Part shown: piece after piece, positions 44,189 through 52,983 of the stretch | How positions within the stretch are numbered: the stretch's first letter is position 1 | How the letters are laid out: each line of letters opens with the position of its first letter | Assembly: GCF_005116645.1 (NCBI RefSeq) | Contig: NZ_SWCM01000007.1 | Span: 219,164 to 283,163, forward strand | Direction: 5' to 3' | DNA: 64,000 bases | Source: Desulfopila sp. IMCC35006 | GTDB lineage: Bacteria; Desulfobacterota; Desulfobulbia; Desulfobulbales; Desulfocapsaceae | Translations under genes and position numbers: made by a program | Notes under the pieces: generated by a model | What the model saw: the letters and a program-made list of their open reading frames with translations, nothing else | Told to the model about the DNA's origin: nothing | Database searches by the model: none

Positions 44189-46027
44189 TTATGGTAATGC
44201 CATCAGGTAGATTCCTGCCATATCGTCTTCCTCCTGGCCTCCTTCAATCCCCATCTTCGCACTGACCGCCAGCCAGTAGCCGCGCAGGCCTTCGCGTTCG
44301 AGGCCCAGCTCGTTGATGGTCGAGCCAGCAGGTGCCTCGGGATCGAGTGTCTGCCCGTCCATGGTGGTGTCGAGGACGGGCTCGATGGTCTGTCCATGCC
44401 AAGGTCCCGGCCCTTTCCTGAGGTAGATGCCGTCTACCGGTTCTGCATAGACTCTGTCGACGAGCTCGCCAGTCCTGGCCTTGAAGGCGGCCTGGAAGGT
44501 CGCGCCCACCCGGGCTGAAACGGCGACGTAGGCCGAGGAGCGCCAGCGAGCCGGTTCACCGTCGTCTTCGGCGCCTTCATCTGAGTGGCCGCCGCCCACG
44601 CAGGGAGTCTTGCCGGAATAGTTCCAGAACAGGAACTCATTGAATTGCCCGCCGGTCTTCGCCACTATCCGCGTACTGCGCGTGTCGATGTCGTGGACAA
44701 AAATGCCCTGATCGACCGGCACCTCTTTATCCTGATAGCAGATGCGTTCGCCAGGGTTGGAGCTATAGTTCGGGTCGGTCGTGTCGTCGCAGACACTGTT
44801 TACGTCTCCCAGCATCACGCCCGTGCCTTCGCAGACCAGCGTTTGGTTACAATAGGCAATGCGGTCCCGGTTGCCTTCCGTCGGGCAGTAGAGGCGCACG
44901 GTCTTGGTCTCCTTGCCCCAGGCGCCCCAGAAGCCCACGAAACGGCCGTCGAAGGCAACGCCCTCACCGAGACCGTTGAAGGTGTCGTCGCGGGACTCGC
45001 CGGGCACCCGTTCGCCAATGTTGACGAGTGTAGTAAGCGGTGGCTGGGGTTGCAGTGCCGCCAGGTAGATGCCGCCCAGGGTCGGGGCATCCTCGTTGTC
45101 GAAGCCGGCGAACACGACCCTCTGGCCCGCGGCACTTGGCGGGGCGGTGGAGCCGAACACCGTGTCGGTGCCCGGAATCAGGGTGCTTGTGTTGTTGGCG
45201 ATCAGCACCACGGGTAAGGTGCCACCGGCCGGGCTTAGCAATGTGCCGTCAGCGGCGGGGATAGGTTCTTCCACCAGCTCACGATAGTACACCCCTGTCC
45301 TGCCGATACCGTCCTCCGTGTAGTTGCCCTTGAACACGATGGTGTTGCCCTGGGTCACCGAGGGTGCCCCGGGAAATACGTCGAAGGGGGTACCGCTGGG
45401 GAGTCCCGGAACCTCGAAGAAGGAGAATTCAGGAACCGCGCCGAGCTTGGCGGCGCCGGTGATCATCGGGCCGAAGGGGTTGGTGTAGAGCCCCGTGGTC
45501 CCGGCCCGGGTCTCATCGCCTTCAGGGGGGGTGTATATCCACACCGGCTGATGGTTGCCGCGGATGGCGATGGTGTCCGAGTCCATGTCGATGCGCGGGA
45601 AGGAAGGGGTTTCGATGAACGTAGCCAGGGACACGTTAGTCGGTGGGTAATGCGCATTGTTAGGCTGAGGGACCTCTTTAGTCCGGTCGAGGATGCTGAC
45701 GATTTCACTATTGTCGACAGCCATATCGCGGGTGTAGATGCCGTGGGTCGGCCCATGCCCGTCGCCACCTCCACCTTCGCCACCCTTGCTGCGAGCCCGG
45801 ATGACCACCAGCCCGTCCAGGTTCACCGAGGGCTGGTTGTAGCTGTTGAAGTTTCTTGCCTCGAGCGGCGGCATCAGGTCGTTATTGTTGACCACCGTAG
45901 CCCAGCCGTACGTGGGCACGGTTCGGCCCTTTTCCTTGTTCTTGGGGGCGGCCGCAGCATTCGCCACGATTGCAGCGACTCCCACCATTACAAACAGTGC
46001 ACGTAGATAGTGGTGCTTCATGTCCAT
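44189..46027 (-). CDS. Large secreted protein with seven repeated GIY-type strands (propeller-like)
   Basis: A 612-residue protein with a signal peptide (residues about 1-27, ending AAAAP). Seven segments share a GxY/F pattern spaced along the chain: THGIYTRD, TTGLYTNP, RTGVYYRE, LGGIYLAA, DQGIFVHD, VDGIYLRK and AGIYLMAL at the C-terminus. This is the pattern expected of a beta-propeller or similar repeated sheet, but no family is recognised. It is G+C-rich compared with the surrounding region, as is its upstream neighbour, so the pair may have been acquired together. No C-terminal sorting signal or lipobox is evident. Confidence 0.75.
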   Translation of the reverse strand: MDMKHHYLRALFVMVGVAAIVANAAAAPKNKEKGRTVPTYGWATVVNNNDLMPPLEARNFNSYNQPSVNLDGLVVIRARSKGGEGGGGDGHGPTHGIYTRDMAVDNSEIVSILDRTKEVPQPNNAHYPPTNVSLATFIETPSFPRIDMDSDTIAIRGNHQPVWIYTPPEGDETRAGTTGLYTNPFGPMITGAAKLGAVPEFSFFEVPGLPSGTPFDVFPGAPSVTQGNTIVFKGNYTEDGIGRTGVYYRELVEEPIPAADGTLLSPAGGTLPVVLIANNTSTLIPGTDTVFGSTAPPSAAGQRVVFAGFDNEDAPTLGGIYLAALQPQPPLTTLVNIGERVPGESRDDTFNGLGEGVAFDGRFVGFWGAWGKETKTVRLYCPTEGNRDRIAYCNQTLVCEGTGVMLGDVNSVCDDTTDPNYSSNPGERICYQDKEVPVDQGIFVHDIDTRSTRIVAKTGGQFNEFLFWNYSGKTPCVGGGHSDEGAEDDGEPARWRSSAYVAVSARVGATFQAAFKARTGELVDRVYAEPVDGIYLRKGPGPWHGQTIEPVLDTTMDGQTLDPEAPAGSTINELGLEREGLRGYWLAVSAKMGIEGGQEEDDMAGIYLMALP

Positions 46028-46132
46028 GGTTCTCCTCCATCTGCGAGGGATGGCGCAGAATCTGACTACAAAGAAAGCGTGGGGGGAGGGGAGCGGTTGC
46101 CCGCCCCCCTGATGTGTTATGGTTTCGGCATT

Positions 46133-46155
46133 CCCCGGACCGTTGCGGCCCGGGG
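46133..46155. other. G/C-rich inverted repeat between the two secreted-protein genes
   Basis: CCCCGG (46133-46138) and CCGGGG (46150-46155) form a small stem in the 178-base gap. No T-run follows on the minus strand, so it is an unlikely terminator. Confidence 0.35.
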
Positions 46156-46205
46156 TTGCTGCGCCGGTTAGTGGCAGGATAGCGTTGGCCGGTTATGGCT
46201 TGCCG

Positions 46206-47816
46206 CTACCGCCCACCACTACCGGTTACCCTGACGCTACTGGTCGCAGTGACCGTATTGTTGCCCAGGTTCAGGTCACAATTCTCACAGTCCGGAATGG
46301 CTTCCGCTGTCCAGGCGATGGTGGTTCGTGCCCCAAGTTCAATGGAGAAGAACGTGACCCATGATTTGCTCGAGCCACCGGCGAGATCTGTAAACGTAAA
46401 CGTCCATGGGGAGCCTTCGATAGGGACACCATTTGCGGCGACGGCGGTCACCCTGACGGTGCCCGAGGCGGTATCTGGACCGGCATTCGCTACGGCCACG
46501 GTAAACTCCCTGCCCTCCGAGCCATCCACGATTTGCTTGGGGACCTGTAAACCGGACTGCTCGCTGATCGAGAGATCATAGACGACGTCTATGTCAGGAA
46601 CATCGCATATCGGCACCGCGGTCTCGTAGCCGAATGGCAACGGGCGGTCGTGTGTGAACAGGATGACCTCACGGGTGTCGTCGGCCGCCTGGGTAAAGCC
46701 GCCAATATTGCCGTCCAGGAAGCCCAAATCTATGTGGTTGGCAGAGGTGCAAATCCCGTCTTTGGGAACAACAGGCTCGCCCAAATTATTAAGGCAGAAG
46801 ACGGAATCAAGGATGGGACCCTGAACGATATAGAACAGGTCTGGGTATGCTCCTCCAGCGTCTGACCACAGCCCCAGGTACTCAAACCAGCCTGCGTTGG
46901 GTGTGATTTTGGGGATATAGGCCGGAGCAGGCAGTTCCCCGAAGTTCGTTGCGCGGTTATATCCATAGGCGCTGTAATCCAGGAAGCACTTGCGGACTTG
47001 CTGGACCGTTCCCTGCACCTCCTCCCTGACGTTCATGCAAATCTTCGGCAGGTAGGTCTGCACGTTCTCGTCCGTGAGGCCCATGATCTCGTTGGAGTAG
47101 ACTACCTGGTCCACAGTGACCTTGCCTGTCTTGTCGGCGGCCGCGCCAAGCCCCCTCGCTGCCATGTTGAGCACATTCTCGTCCGGCAGGACAATCGCGG
47201 TGGCGTCGGCGCCCAGATAGCCCGTCAGCATGAGCTGCCTGTAGATGGCCAGGTTCTCCAGCGGCGAGTCAATGGTGGCCGAAAAAACCTCGCCATCTAT
47301 CTTGCTGGTGTTGACCAGCCGCCCGGCGGGATCCAGGGTGGTGCATTGGGCGGTCGCCAGCTTGGTGATCACTTCCCCGAGGCTCTGCTCAATCACCGAT
47401 ACCGGTGAACGAATCACGCTGGTACGACCGAAGTCGACCTCCTGGGTGTACGTCTCATAACCTACAACGACCGCGCAGGTCGCAGGATCGACAGGAATGA
47501 TGCATGAGTCAGTCATTAATGCAGGGGTACACTGCGTCCCGTTGATTAGGAACCTTTCACCAGGAGCCGCCAGGGGCTGCTGGCAAAGACCCTCATTATT
47601 GACTACATCGGTGAGAATGGGGAGACCCCACGCGTCGCGATAGAGGACGATGAGGTCCCCGAGGTCCGGAGCGCCACCACTACCGCCACCACCACCACCA
47701 TCACCAGTCGGTGGTCCTGGGGTACCGCCCTTCGCCGCAAAGCCGCTACTGCTGAAAGCGAGCAGAACAAACAAGGCAACCGCTGTGCAAACAGTCTCTA
47801 ACCTATTCATGATCAA
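46206..47816 (-). CDS. Secreted protein with Gly-rich linker and C-terminal Ig/CARDB-like domain
   Basis: A 536-residue protein. A signal peptide (about residues 1-28) is followed by a Gly/Pro-rich linker (GGTPGPPTGDGGGGGG), a large middle domain without recognised homology, and a C-terminal domain (about 415-525) with DLSISEQSGLQVPKQIVDG and FTVAVANAGPDTASGTVRV. The latter is the hallmark of CARDB/DUF11-like extracellular Ig folds. Paired cysteines suggest an oxidising extracytoplasmic location. It is G+C-rich like the following gene and lies upstream of it on the minus strand, probably in one transcript. Confidence 0.75.
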   Translation of the reverse strand: MIMNRLETVCTAVALFVLLAFSSSGFAAKGGTPGPPTGDGGGGGGSGGAPDLGDLIVLYRDAWGLPILTDVVNNEGLCQQPLAAPGERFLINGTQCTPALMTDSCIIPVDPATCAVVVGYETYTQEVDFGRTSVIRSPVSVIEQSLGEVITKLATAQCTTLDPAGRLVNTSKIDGEVFSATIDSPLENLAIYRQLMLTGYLGADATAIVLPDENVLNMAARGLGAAADKTGKVTVDQVVYSNEIMGLTDENVQTYLPKICMNVREEVQGTVQQVRKCFLDYSAYGYNRATNFGELPAPAYIPKITPNAGWFEYLGLWSDAGGAYPDLFYIVQGPILDSVFCLNNLGEPVVPKDGICTSANHIDLGFLDGNIGGFTQAADDTREVILFTHDRPLPFGYETAVPICDVPDIDVVYDLSISEQSGLQVPKQIVDGSEGREFTVAVANAGPDTASGTVRVTAVAANGVPIEGSPWTFTFTDLAGGSSKSWVTFFSIELGARTTIAWTAEAIPDCENCDLNLGNNTVTATSSVRVTGSGGR

Positions 47817-48288
47817 ACTCCTTTCCCCAGATTTCCCTTTACGCCGCAGCGGATTTCCTGATGGGGGGTCCGGCGGTTTCCATACATGCTATGGAACCGC
47901 TACGGCAGTGTTGGGGCTTGACACGAAAGAGCGTTACTGATGGCCGGCTATGCTCGTCGTTTTGTGATCCGATTCCGGGATTTTCCACTCAAACCGGTTT
48001 CAGGGACAGCACCTTGAGGGTGAGCTCGAGAGTAACCTGCTCTGTGGTAACGCACTTTTCATATCCCCTCCTTATATACATGTTTCTTCCAATAGTGGTG
48101 TGCCGGTACTGGCACTTTGTCTCGGAGCTCCAGAGTAGGTTATTGACCTAAGTACTTCAAAAAACATTCCAGAAGTTATTTAAGGTGAGGTTTATCGGTG
48201 AACGAGAAGGAAATGAGGTTGTGTCAGGAAATCAAGACAAGGTCGATAGAGCTGCAGAACGGTTTGTTACACTACAATTATAAAAGAG

Positions 48289-48302
48289 TGTGTCATGACA
48301 CA
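48289..48302. promoter_or_regulatory. Perfect palindrome TGTGTCATGACACA
   Basis: TGTGTCATGACACA is a perfect 14-bp palindrome. It shares the TGTG-N-CATG-N-CACA core with the palindrome 18 bases away. The form suggests a dimeric regulator site. A half-site GTGTCATG overlaps the upstream ATG of the kinase gene frame near 52143-52150. Confidence 0.5.
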
Positions 48303-48320
48303 TTAACTGTCCGTCACACT

Positions 48321-48336
48321 CTGTGCCATGGCACAG
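48321..48336. promoter_or_regulatory. Perfect palindrome CTGTGCCATGGCACAG
   Basis: CTGTGCCATGGCACAG is a perfect 16-bp palindrome four bases past the response-regulator stop. With its neighbour it forms a pair of TGTGYCATGRCACA sites. Alternative reading: a stem at the end of the regulator transcript, though no T-run follows. Confidence 0.5.
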
Positions 48337-48340
48337 TTAA

Positions 48341-50047
48341 TTACATCTTTTCGTTGATTTTAAATTGGTCTATTTTGCGGTAGATGGTCCGGCGGCTCAT
48401 GCCGAGGAGTTCAGCAGCCCTGGTCTTATTCCAGTTCGCTTTGACGAGAGCCCTGCGGATACGCCGGCTCTCCTGCTCCTCACTGTCAGCACTTTTGCCG
48501 AAATTCAGCTGCAGGGCAAGTTTGCCAAACTCCGGCGGCAGGTGTTCGACGGTGATGACACCCTGCCGACACCGCACAAATGCATGCTCAAGAGCATTTT
48601 CAAGTTCACGGACATTGCCTGGCCAGCTGTGCAGCATAAGAATATTGAATGCATCCGTTGAAATACCCCCGATGTCCCTGGCGAAGACACGATTGAATTT
48701 TTTCAGAAAATGATCAAGCAGCAGGGGAATGTCGTTGCGTCGATTCCTGAGGCTTGGCAAGTGAATCTCGACCACTTTGAGGCGGTAGTAGAGATCTTCA
48801 CGGAATTCCCCGGCAGCAACTTTTTGTTTCAGATCCTGGTTGGTGGCCGCCACCACCCGGATATTTACCTTCACAGGCTTGGAATCCCCGACGCGCTCAA
48901 ACTCTCCGGATTCAATCACCCGCAACAGCCGCAACTGCATACGCGGGGAAATGTCGCCGATTTCATCGAGAAAAATGGTGCCGCCATGGGCACGCTCAAA
49001 CCGTCCCATTCTATCCCTGATAGCGCCGGTGAAAGCTCCGCGCACGTGGCCAAACAGCTCACTTTCCAGCAATGTATCGGAGAGCGCGGCACAATTGACC
49101 TTGACCAGCGGGGAATTCAGCCGGTTGCCGATACGATGCAGGGCTTCGACCACCAGTTCCTTGCCGGTACCGCTTTCACCGGTTATAAGCACGTTGGTCT
49201 GGACATCAGCCAGTTCCTGAATGAGGGCTTTAACTTTGCGAATGCGCTCGCTGCTGCCGATGATATGGTCAAATTCTCTCTTTTTTTCCAGGCTGCGCTC
49301 CAGTTCATGCAGGCGCGTTTCATCGCGAATCACCATCACCGCACCGGTGAGTCCGTTATCTGCGTCCAGTAAAGGGGACGCCGTCAGGCTGATCACCTGC
49401 CGTGGATTTTCAGCGAAATGGCATTCGATAAAGCGAATCTCCAGCTGTTGTTTTGTCTCCAGAACTTTCATGGCCGCGTCAACACATCTACCGTCGCAAC
49501 GTTCGGCCAGTACCGGTATTGGCTGGTCAACCACATGTTCCCGCAAAACGCCGCAGATCCGGGTAGCTGCATCGTTTATTTCGGTTATTTTAAAAGTCTT
49601 GTCAACGGTGATGATGCCGTCCTTTACACTCCTGAATATTGCCTCAAAATTGAGGCGGCAGCTCTCCTTTTCTGCGGCTATAGCCCGGTGTTTGAGGGCC
49701 ACTGTAGTCACTCTCAGCAGGGTGTCCTGGCGAATCGGTTTGATAATATAGTCAAGGGCGCCGATGCGCAGCGCTTCAGTGGCGGTTTCGATGCTGGGAA
49801 CTCCGGTAATCATGACAACCGGGGTGTTCGGCTGCAGGCGTCTGGCCACTTTGAGCAGGTCGATTCCCGTATGGCAATCCATGACGATGTCGGCAAAAAT
49901 AAGGTCGAAGGCTGTTTTTTCGATCAAATCGATCGCCTCGCCATAGGTGGCCGCGGTGCTGACCTGATAGCCGTCTTCCGAAAGAAAGATATTGAAGGAA
50001 AATCGAATACCCTCTTCGTCGTCAACTACCAGGATTTTATCTTTCAT
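48341..50047 (-). CDS. Sigma-54-dependent response regulator (REC-PAS-AAA+-Fis)
   Basis: A 568-residue activator. The receiver domain (1-120) has the acidic pair DDEE, the phospho-acceptor Asp53 and Lys103. A PAS-like domain follows (about 130-245). The AAA+ domain has Walker A GESGTGKE (290-297), the sigma-54-contacting GAFTGA (337-342) and Walker B FLDEIGDI (359-366). The Fis-type helix-turn-helix is at the C-terminus (near 525-560, AAELLGMSRRTIYRKI). Its stop is four bases from a palindrome and its start is three bases from the kinase stop, so it forms a two-gene operon with the kinase upstream. Confidence 0.95.
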   Translation of the reverse strand: MKDKILVVDDEEGIRFSFNIFLSEDGYQVSTAATYGEAIDLIEKTAFDLIFADIVMDCHTGIDLLKVARRLQPNTPVVMITGVPSIETATEALRIGALDYIIKPIRQDTLLRVTTVALKHRAIAAEKESCRLNFEAIFRSVKDGIITVDKTFKITEINDAATRICGVLREHVVDQPIPVLAERCDGRCVDAAMKVLETKQQLEIRFIECHFAENPRQVISLTASPLLDADNGLTGAVMVIRDETRLHELERSLEKKREFDHIIGSSERIRKVKALIQELADVQTNVLITGESGTGKELVVEALHRIGNRLNSPLVKVNCAALSDTLLESELFGHVRGAFTGAIRDRMGRFERAHGGTIFLDEIGDISPRMQLRLLRVIESGEFERVGDSKPVKVNIRVVAATNQDLKQKVAAGEFREDLYYRLKVVEIHLPSLRNRRNDIPLLLDHFLKKFNRVFARDIGGISTDAFNILMLHSWPGNVRELENALEHAFVRCRQGVITVEHLPPEFGKLALQLNFGKSADSEEQESRRIRRALVKANWNKTRAAELLGMSRRTIYRKIDQFKINEKM

Positions 50048-50050
50048 AAA

Positions 50051-52129
50051 TCACACCCCGGGGTGCCGGTTTTCATTCCAGACGGGCAAATCGACGTCGA
50101 TGCGGGTAAACAAGCCCTCCTGACTAAGAATAGTCAGATTCCCACCATGGTTATCGACTATCCCATGACTGATGCTCAGGCCGAGTCCCGTGCTCTTGCC
50201 TTCCTTTTTGGTTGAAAAAAACGGGTTTTTGACCTTGTCAATAATAGCTGCGGGAATACCTGTTCCGTGGTCGAGAAATGAGATTCGTACATAACAGCCA
50301 TCCTTGACGGTGGCCAGTGCGGTAGTGATTTCAAGCAATTTGTCATTGTGCCGGTGCGGGTATTTCTGCATCAAGGCATAGCGTGCGTTGCTGATAATAT
50401 TGACAAAAACCTGTTCGATCTCATGGGCCTGCACCATGACATTCGGCAGGTTGTCAGTCATTTTTACCGTTAAGATAATGTTATCTTGACGCATCTGAGC
50501 GGTTGTCAATGTCAGGGTTTCGGACAGGATATCACTGACACAAGTGACCGTCTTCCCCTCATGCCGCCGCCTGGAAAAGGTCAGCAAACTCTCAACAATC
50601 CGGGCAATACGGTTACCTTCTTTTATGACCCGTCCTGCGACATCATGGACGATATCCCCTTTGTCAGTTTTGTTGCTTACAATCTGGGCATAGTTGATAA
50701 TGCTGTTGATGGGGTTGTTTATCTCATGGGCCACACCGGCGGCAAGTTCGCCAACAGCTACCAGCCGATCGGCATGCATGGCGGAGGCCAGACTGGTTTT
50801 CTTGGCGGTAATGTCCCTTAGCAGAGCGACGGCCTTGTCCTTGCCGTCAATGTCGAATATTCGGGTGTAGGCCTGTTCAAAAATGCGGCCGTCGCTTGTC
50901 TCGTATTCAATATGCTGACTTCTTCCCGTATCAATAGCCTTTTGCATGAGGCAGGGGCTGCAGGGGGAATTTTTTCCCATGAAAACGGTGTAACAGGGTT
51001 TGCCTCTGCAGTCGCCGAGGTCTTCGATGAGTATTTCGTTCTGATACTCGATGGTATAATCCGGGGCCACGATACTGACTCCTTCCAGCAGGTGCGAGAG
51101 TATGCATTGCAGCTTGTCCCGCTCCGAATGAATAATTTCGTGTGCATCTTTGAGCTGGGTGATATCACGAAAAGACTCGACGATCCCGACGATTGCTCCG
51201 TCCGGACCGATAAAAGGCGTTGCGGTCAGAATGCTCGGTATAATTTGCCCATCCGATCGCTTTTTATCCACATAGGTTTCAAAGTGGGATTGGCCGGACA
51301 TAATCTGGTTGATGGGGCAGCCGGCGGTCTGGCACATCGGTCCACTGAAGATTTCATAACACTTTCTGGCAACTGCATCCGCTTCCGTTACACCAGCCAT
51401 CATGGCAAAGGTTTTATTGATTTTCACCACATTATAATCTTTATCAATAACCCGCATGCCGACAGAGGCTGTCTGGAAGATTTGATCCAGCTCTGCGTGG
51501 GCTTCTTGCAGCGTGCGCTCCATCTGCTTGCGCTCGGAGATGTCTTGACCGATACCGTAAATGAAGTTTCTCGTTTTGCCATTGAGCGGCACCAGATTGA
51601 GAAGCATGGTTTTGGTGCTCCCCTTTACCGGGTACTCAATCTCGACTATACGCCGTTCATCAATGAGCAACGGAGTGTCAAAGTATTCTTTTGTCGATTT
51701 TCCGGCGGTTATATCCGTTAATGTTTTTTTCAGCGATTCTTCCCGGGTGCACTCGAGAAAAAGCAGGGCCGATCGATTGCTATCGACAAATCGACCCCCG
51801 TCGTCGAAAAGAAAGATGGGATTTAAGGCCTGTTCAAATATCGTTCGATATTTTTCTTCGCTTTCTTTCAGCGCATTTTCCGAGCGCTTGCGCAGGATAA
51901 AGTACTGCTGTGCAAAAATGCCGAAAGCAATGAGCAGGCTGATGACCAGAATGCGCTTCCATATTTCATGAACATCTGGGGTTATCAGTTCATCAACAAA
52001 CCGACTGCCACCAAAAAAGAGCACATGCAGAAAAGACTCGAGAATCCAGTATAGAGCCGCTGTGCCGATACCGACCCAGATGAATTTTCCGGCTGGAAAA
52101 AGAGCGCTTATGCGTTGAGAAATGGGCAT
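50051..52129 (-). CDS. Membrane PAS-domain sensor histidine kinase
   Basis: A 692-residue kinase. Two N-terminal membrane segments (near residues 14-33 and 58-76) enclose a short periplasmic loop. Three PAS domains follow (about 85-200, 205-330 and 335-450). The second and third carry Cys clusters, CQTAGC and PCSPC, which may bind a cofactor or respond to redox. HisKA has the phospho-acceptor His468 (GVAHEINNPINS), and the ATPase domain has the N, G1, F and G2 boxes ending STGLGLSISHGIV. ATG at 52127-52129 is preferred because GGGGAGGT is five bases upstream. It phosphorylates the adjacent sigma-54 regulator. Confidence 0.93.
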   Translation of the reverse strand: MPISQRISALFPAGKFIWVGIGTAALYWILESFLHVLFFGGSRFVDELITPDVHEIWKRILVISLLIAFGIFAQQYFILRKRSENALKESEEKYRTIFEQALNPIFLFDDGGRFVDSNRSALLFLECTREESLKKTLTDITAGKSTKEYFDTPLLIDERRIVEIEYPVKGSTKTMLLNLVPLNGKTRNFIYGIGQDISERKQMERTLQEAHAELDQIFQTASVGMRVIDKDYNVVKINKTFAMMAGVTEADAVARKCYEIFSGPMCQTAGCPINQIMSGQSHFETYVDKKRSDGQIIPSILTATPFIGPDGAIVGIVESFRDITQLKDAHEIIHSERDKLQCILSHLLEGVSIVAPDYTIEYQNEILIEDLGDCRGKPCYTVFMGKNSPCSPCLMQKAIDTGRSQHIEYETSDGRIFEQAYTRIFDIDGKDKAVALLRDITAKKTSLASAMHADRLVAVGELAAGVAHEINNPINSIINYAQIVSNKTDKGDIVHDVAGRVIKEGNRIARIVESLLTFSRRRHEGKTVTCVSDILSETLTLTTAQMRQDNIILTVKMTDNLPNVMVQAHEIEQVFVNIISNARYALMQKYPHRHNDKLLEITTALATVKDGCYVRISFLDHGTGIPAAIIDKVKNPFFSTKKEGKSTGLGLSISHGIVDNHGGNLTILSQEGLFTRIDVDLPVWNENRHPGV

Positions 52130-52144
52130 GGTGTACCTCCCCAT

Positions 52145-52983
52145 GACACGGCTGAATCAGAAGTGTCTACACTGTTGGCTGTGGGGGCCAGGAAATCACA
52201 TACCGGGAGAGTTGGCAAAAACGATATTCTGACCAACCTCATATACAAGAAGTAGCATTTGCGTGGGGTTTAAACAAGGGTTTTTGCAGAATCGGGTACA
52301 GTGACGGATGCGACAGACATAATGTTCTCCTTTTGTCGTGTTACTGCGACCTATGGCGTTTGTAGAATCGAAGCAAAAAATGGTTAAAGGTATTGATTTT
52401 GCATTTATCGAAACAGCAGAATTCGAAAAAATGCCTGTTCGCAGCGGCGATGTAACCATTTCGGTGCCCCGGCGTTTTATACCTAGTAAAACAATTTTTC
52501 AGGATGGGGAGTAAATGAGCTTCTGTACTCCAGATGGCACAAATATGAACAGGATAACCCATTTCATTTTCGTCAAGAGCCACAAGGTTCGTATTGCTAC
52601 CCGCGAAACCGATTCCATAACGCCATCTGCACTCTATTCCTCTTCGAAAAAAAGACTCAAGAAGCCGGACAAGGCCGATGACGGCCGCCGCACTACCAGC
52701 AGTTTCCAAAAACAATTGAGGCTTATGCTTTATCCGCAAACGTGCGTCCCCCTGGGTCAATGCAAACGGAACTCTTTCACTTTCGAAAATACTGATATGT
52801 GCAGCAGGCCAGGATTGAGTAATGGAAATAAGTGATGTACATATTTTGCAATATGTACATCGATACTTTAAAACAAGTCGGTCCTCAGGGTGTTAAAGAA
52901 ATGGCCTTTCAGATTTGATCAATCTTCCTTGGGGGGAGCAGAGAGGAAATCGGTTGTTTTTTCATTTTTTCTACCGGCGTATA
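52145..52983. other. 839-base region without a confident gene
   Basis: Short open frames occur on both strands but none has convincing composition or homology that I recognise. The best + candidates are 52353-52514 (53 codons, beginning MAFVESKQK) and the immediately following 52516-52835, preceded by GGATGGGGAG. A 139-codon frame on the minus strand (52341-52760) overlaps both. The region ends with a perfect inverted repeat at 52834-52861. It may hold a decayed gene. Confidence 0.4.
52834..52861. repeat. Perfect 12-bp inverted repeat downstream of the chemoreceptor
   Basis: GATGTACATATT and AATATGTACATC (52850-52861) flank a four-base TTGC loop. It lies about 120 bases after the chemoreceptor stop on the minus strand. 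No T-run follows. The GATGTAC core recurs in the hairpin at 55471-55520, on the other side of the same gene. Confidence 0.7.

Larger units (their letters stand above)
47817..48340. promoter_or_regulatory. Gene-free region with inverted repeats and two perfect palindromes
   Basis: No gene is supported. GCGGTTTCCATA (47873-47884) and TATGGAACCGC (47890-47900) form an 11-bp stem with one bulged base, close to the start of the secreted-protein gene. Two perfect palindromes, 48289-48302 and 48321-48336, lie just downstream of the response-regulator stop. Any promoter for the secreted-protein pair should lie in this region; no -24/-12 element was found on the minus strand. Confidence 0.45.

Noticed and set aside
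44189..47816. PEP-CTERM or LPXTG-type surface sorting
   Set aside because: The CAAX-type protease at 3.5 kb resembles exosortase-associated proteases, but neither secreted protein has a C-terminal PEP or LPXTG motif followed by a membrane helix and Arg cluster.
52341..52760. 139-codon minus-strand protein
   Set aside because: No convincing signature, many Cys/His/Phe in random order, and opposed by + frames of equal quality; left as an unassigned region.
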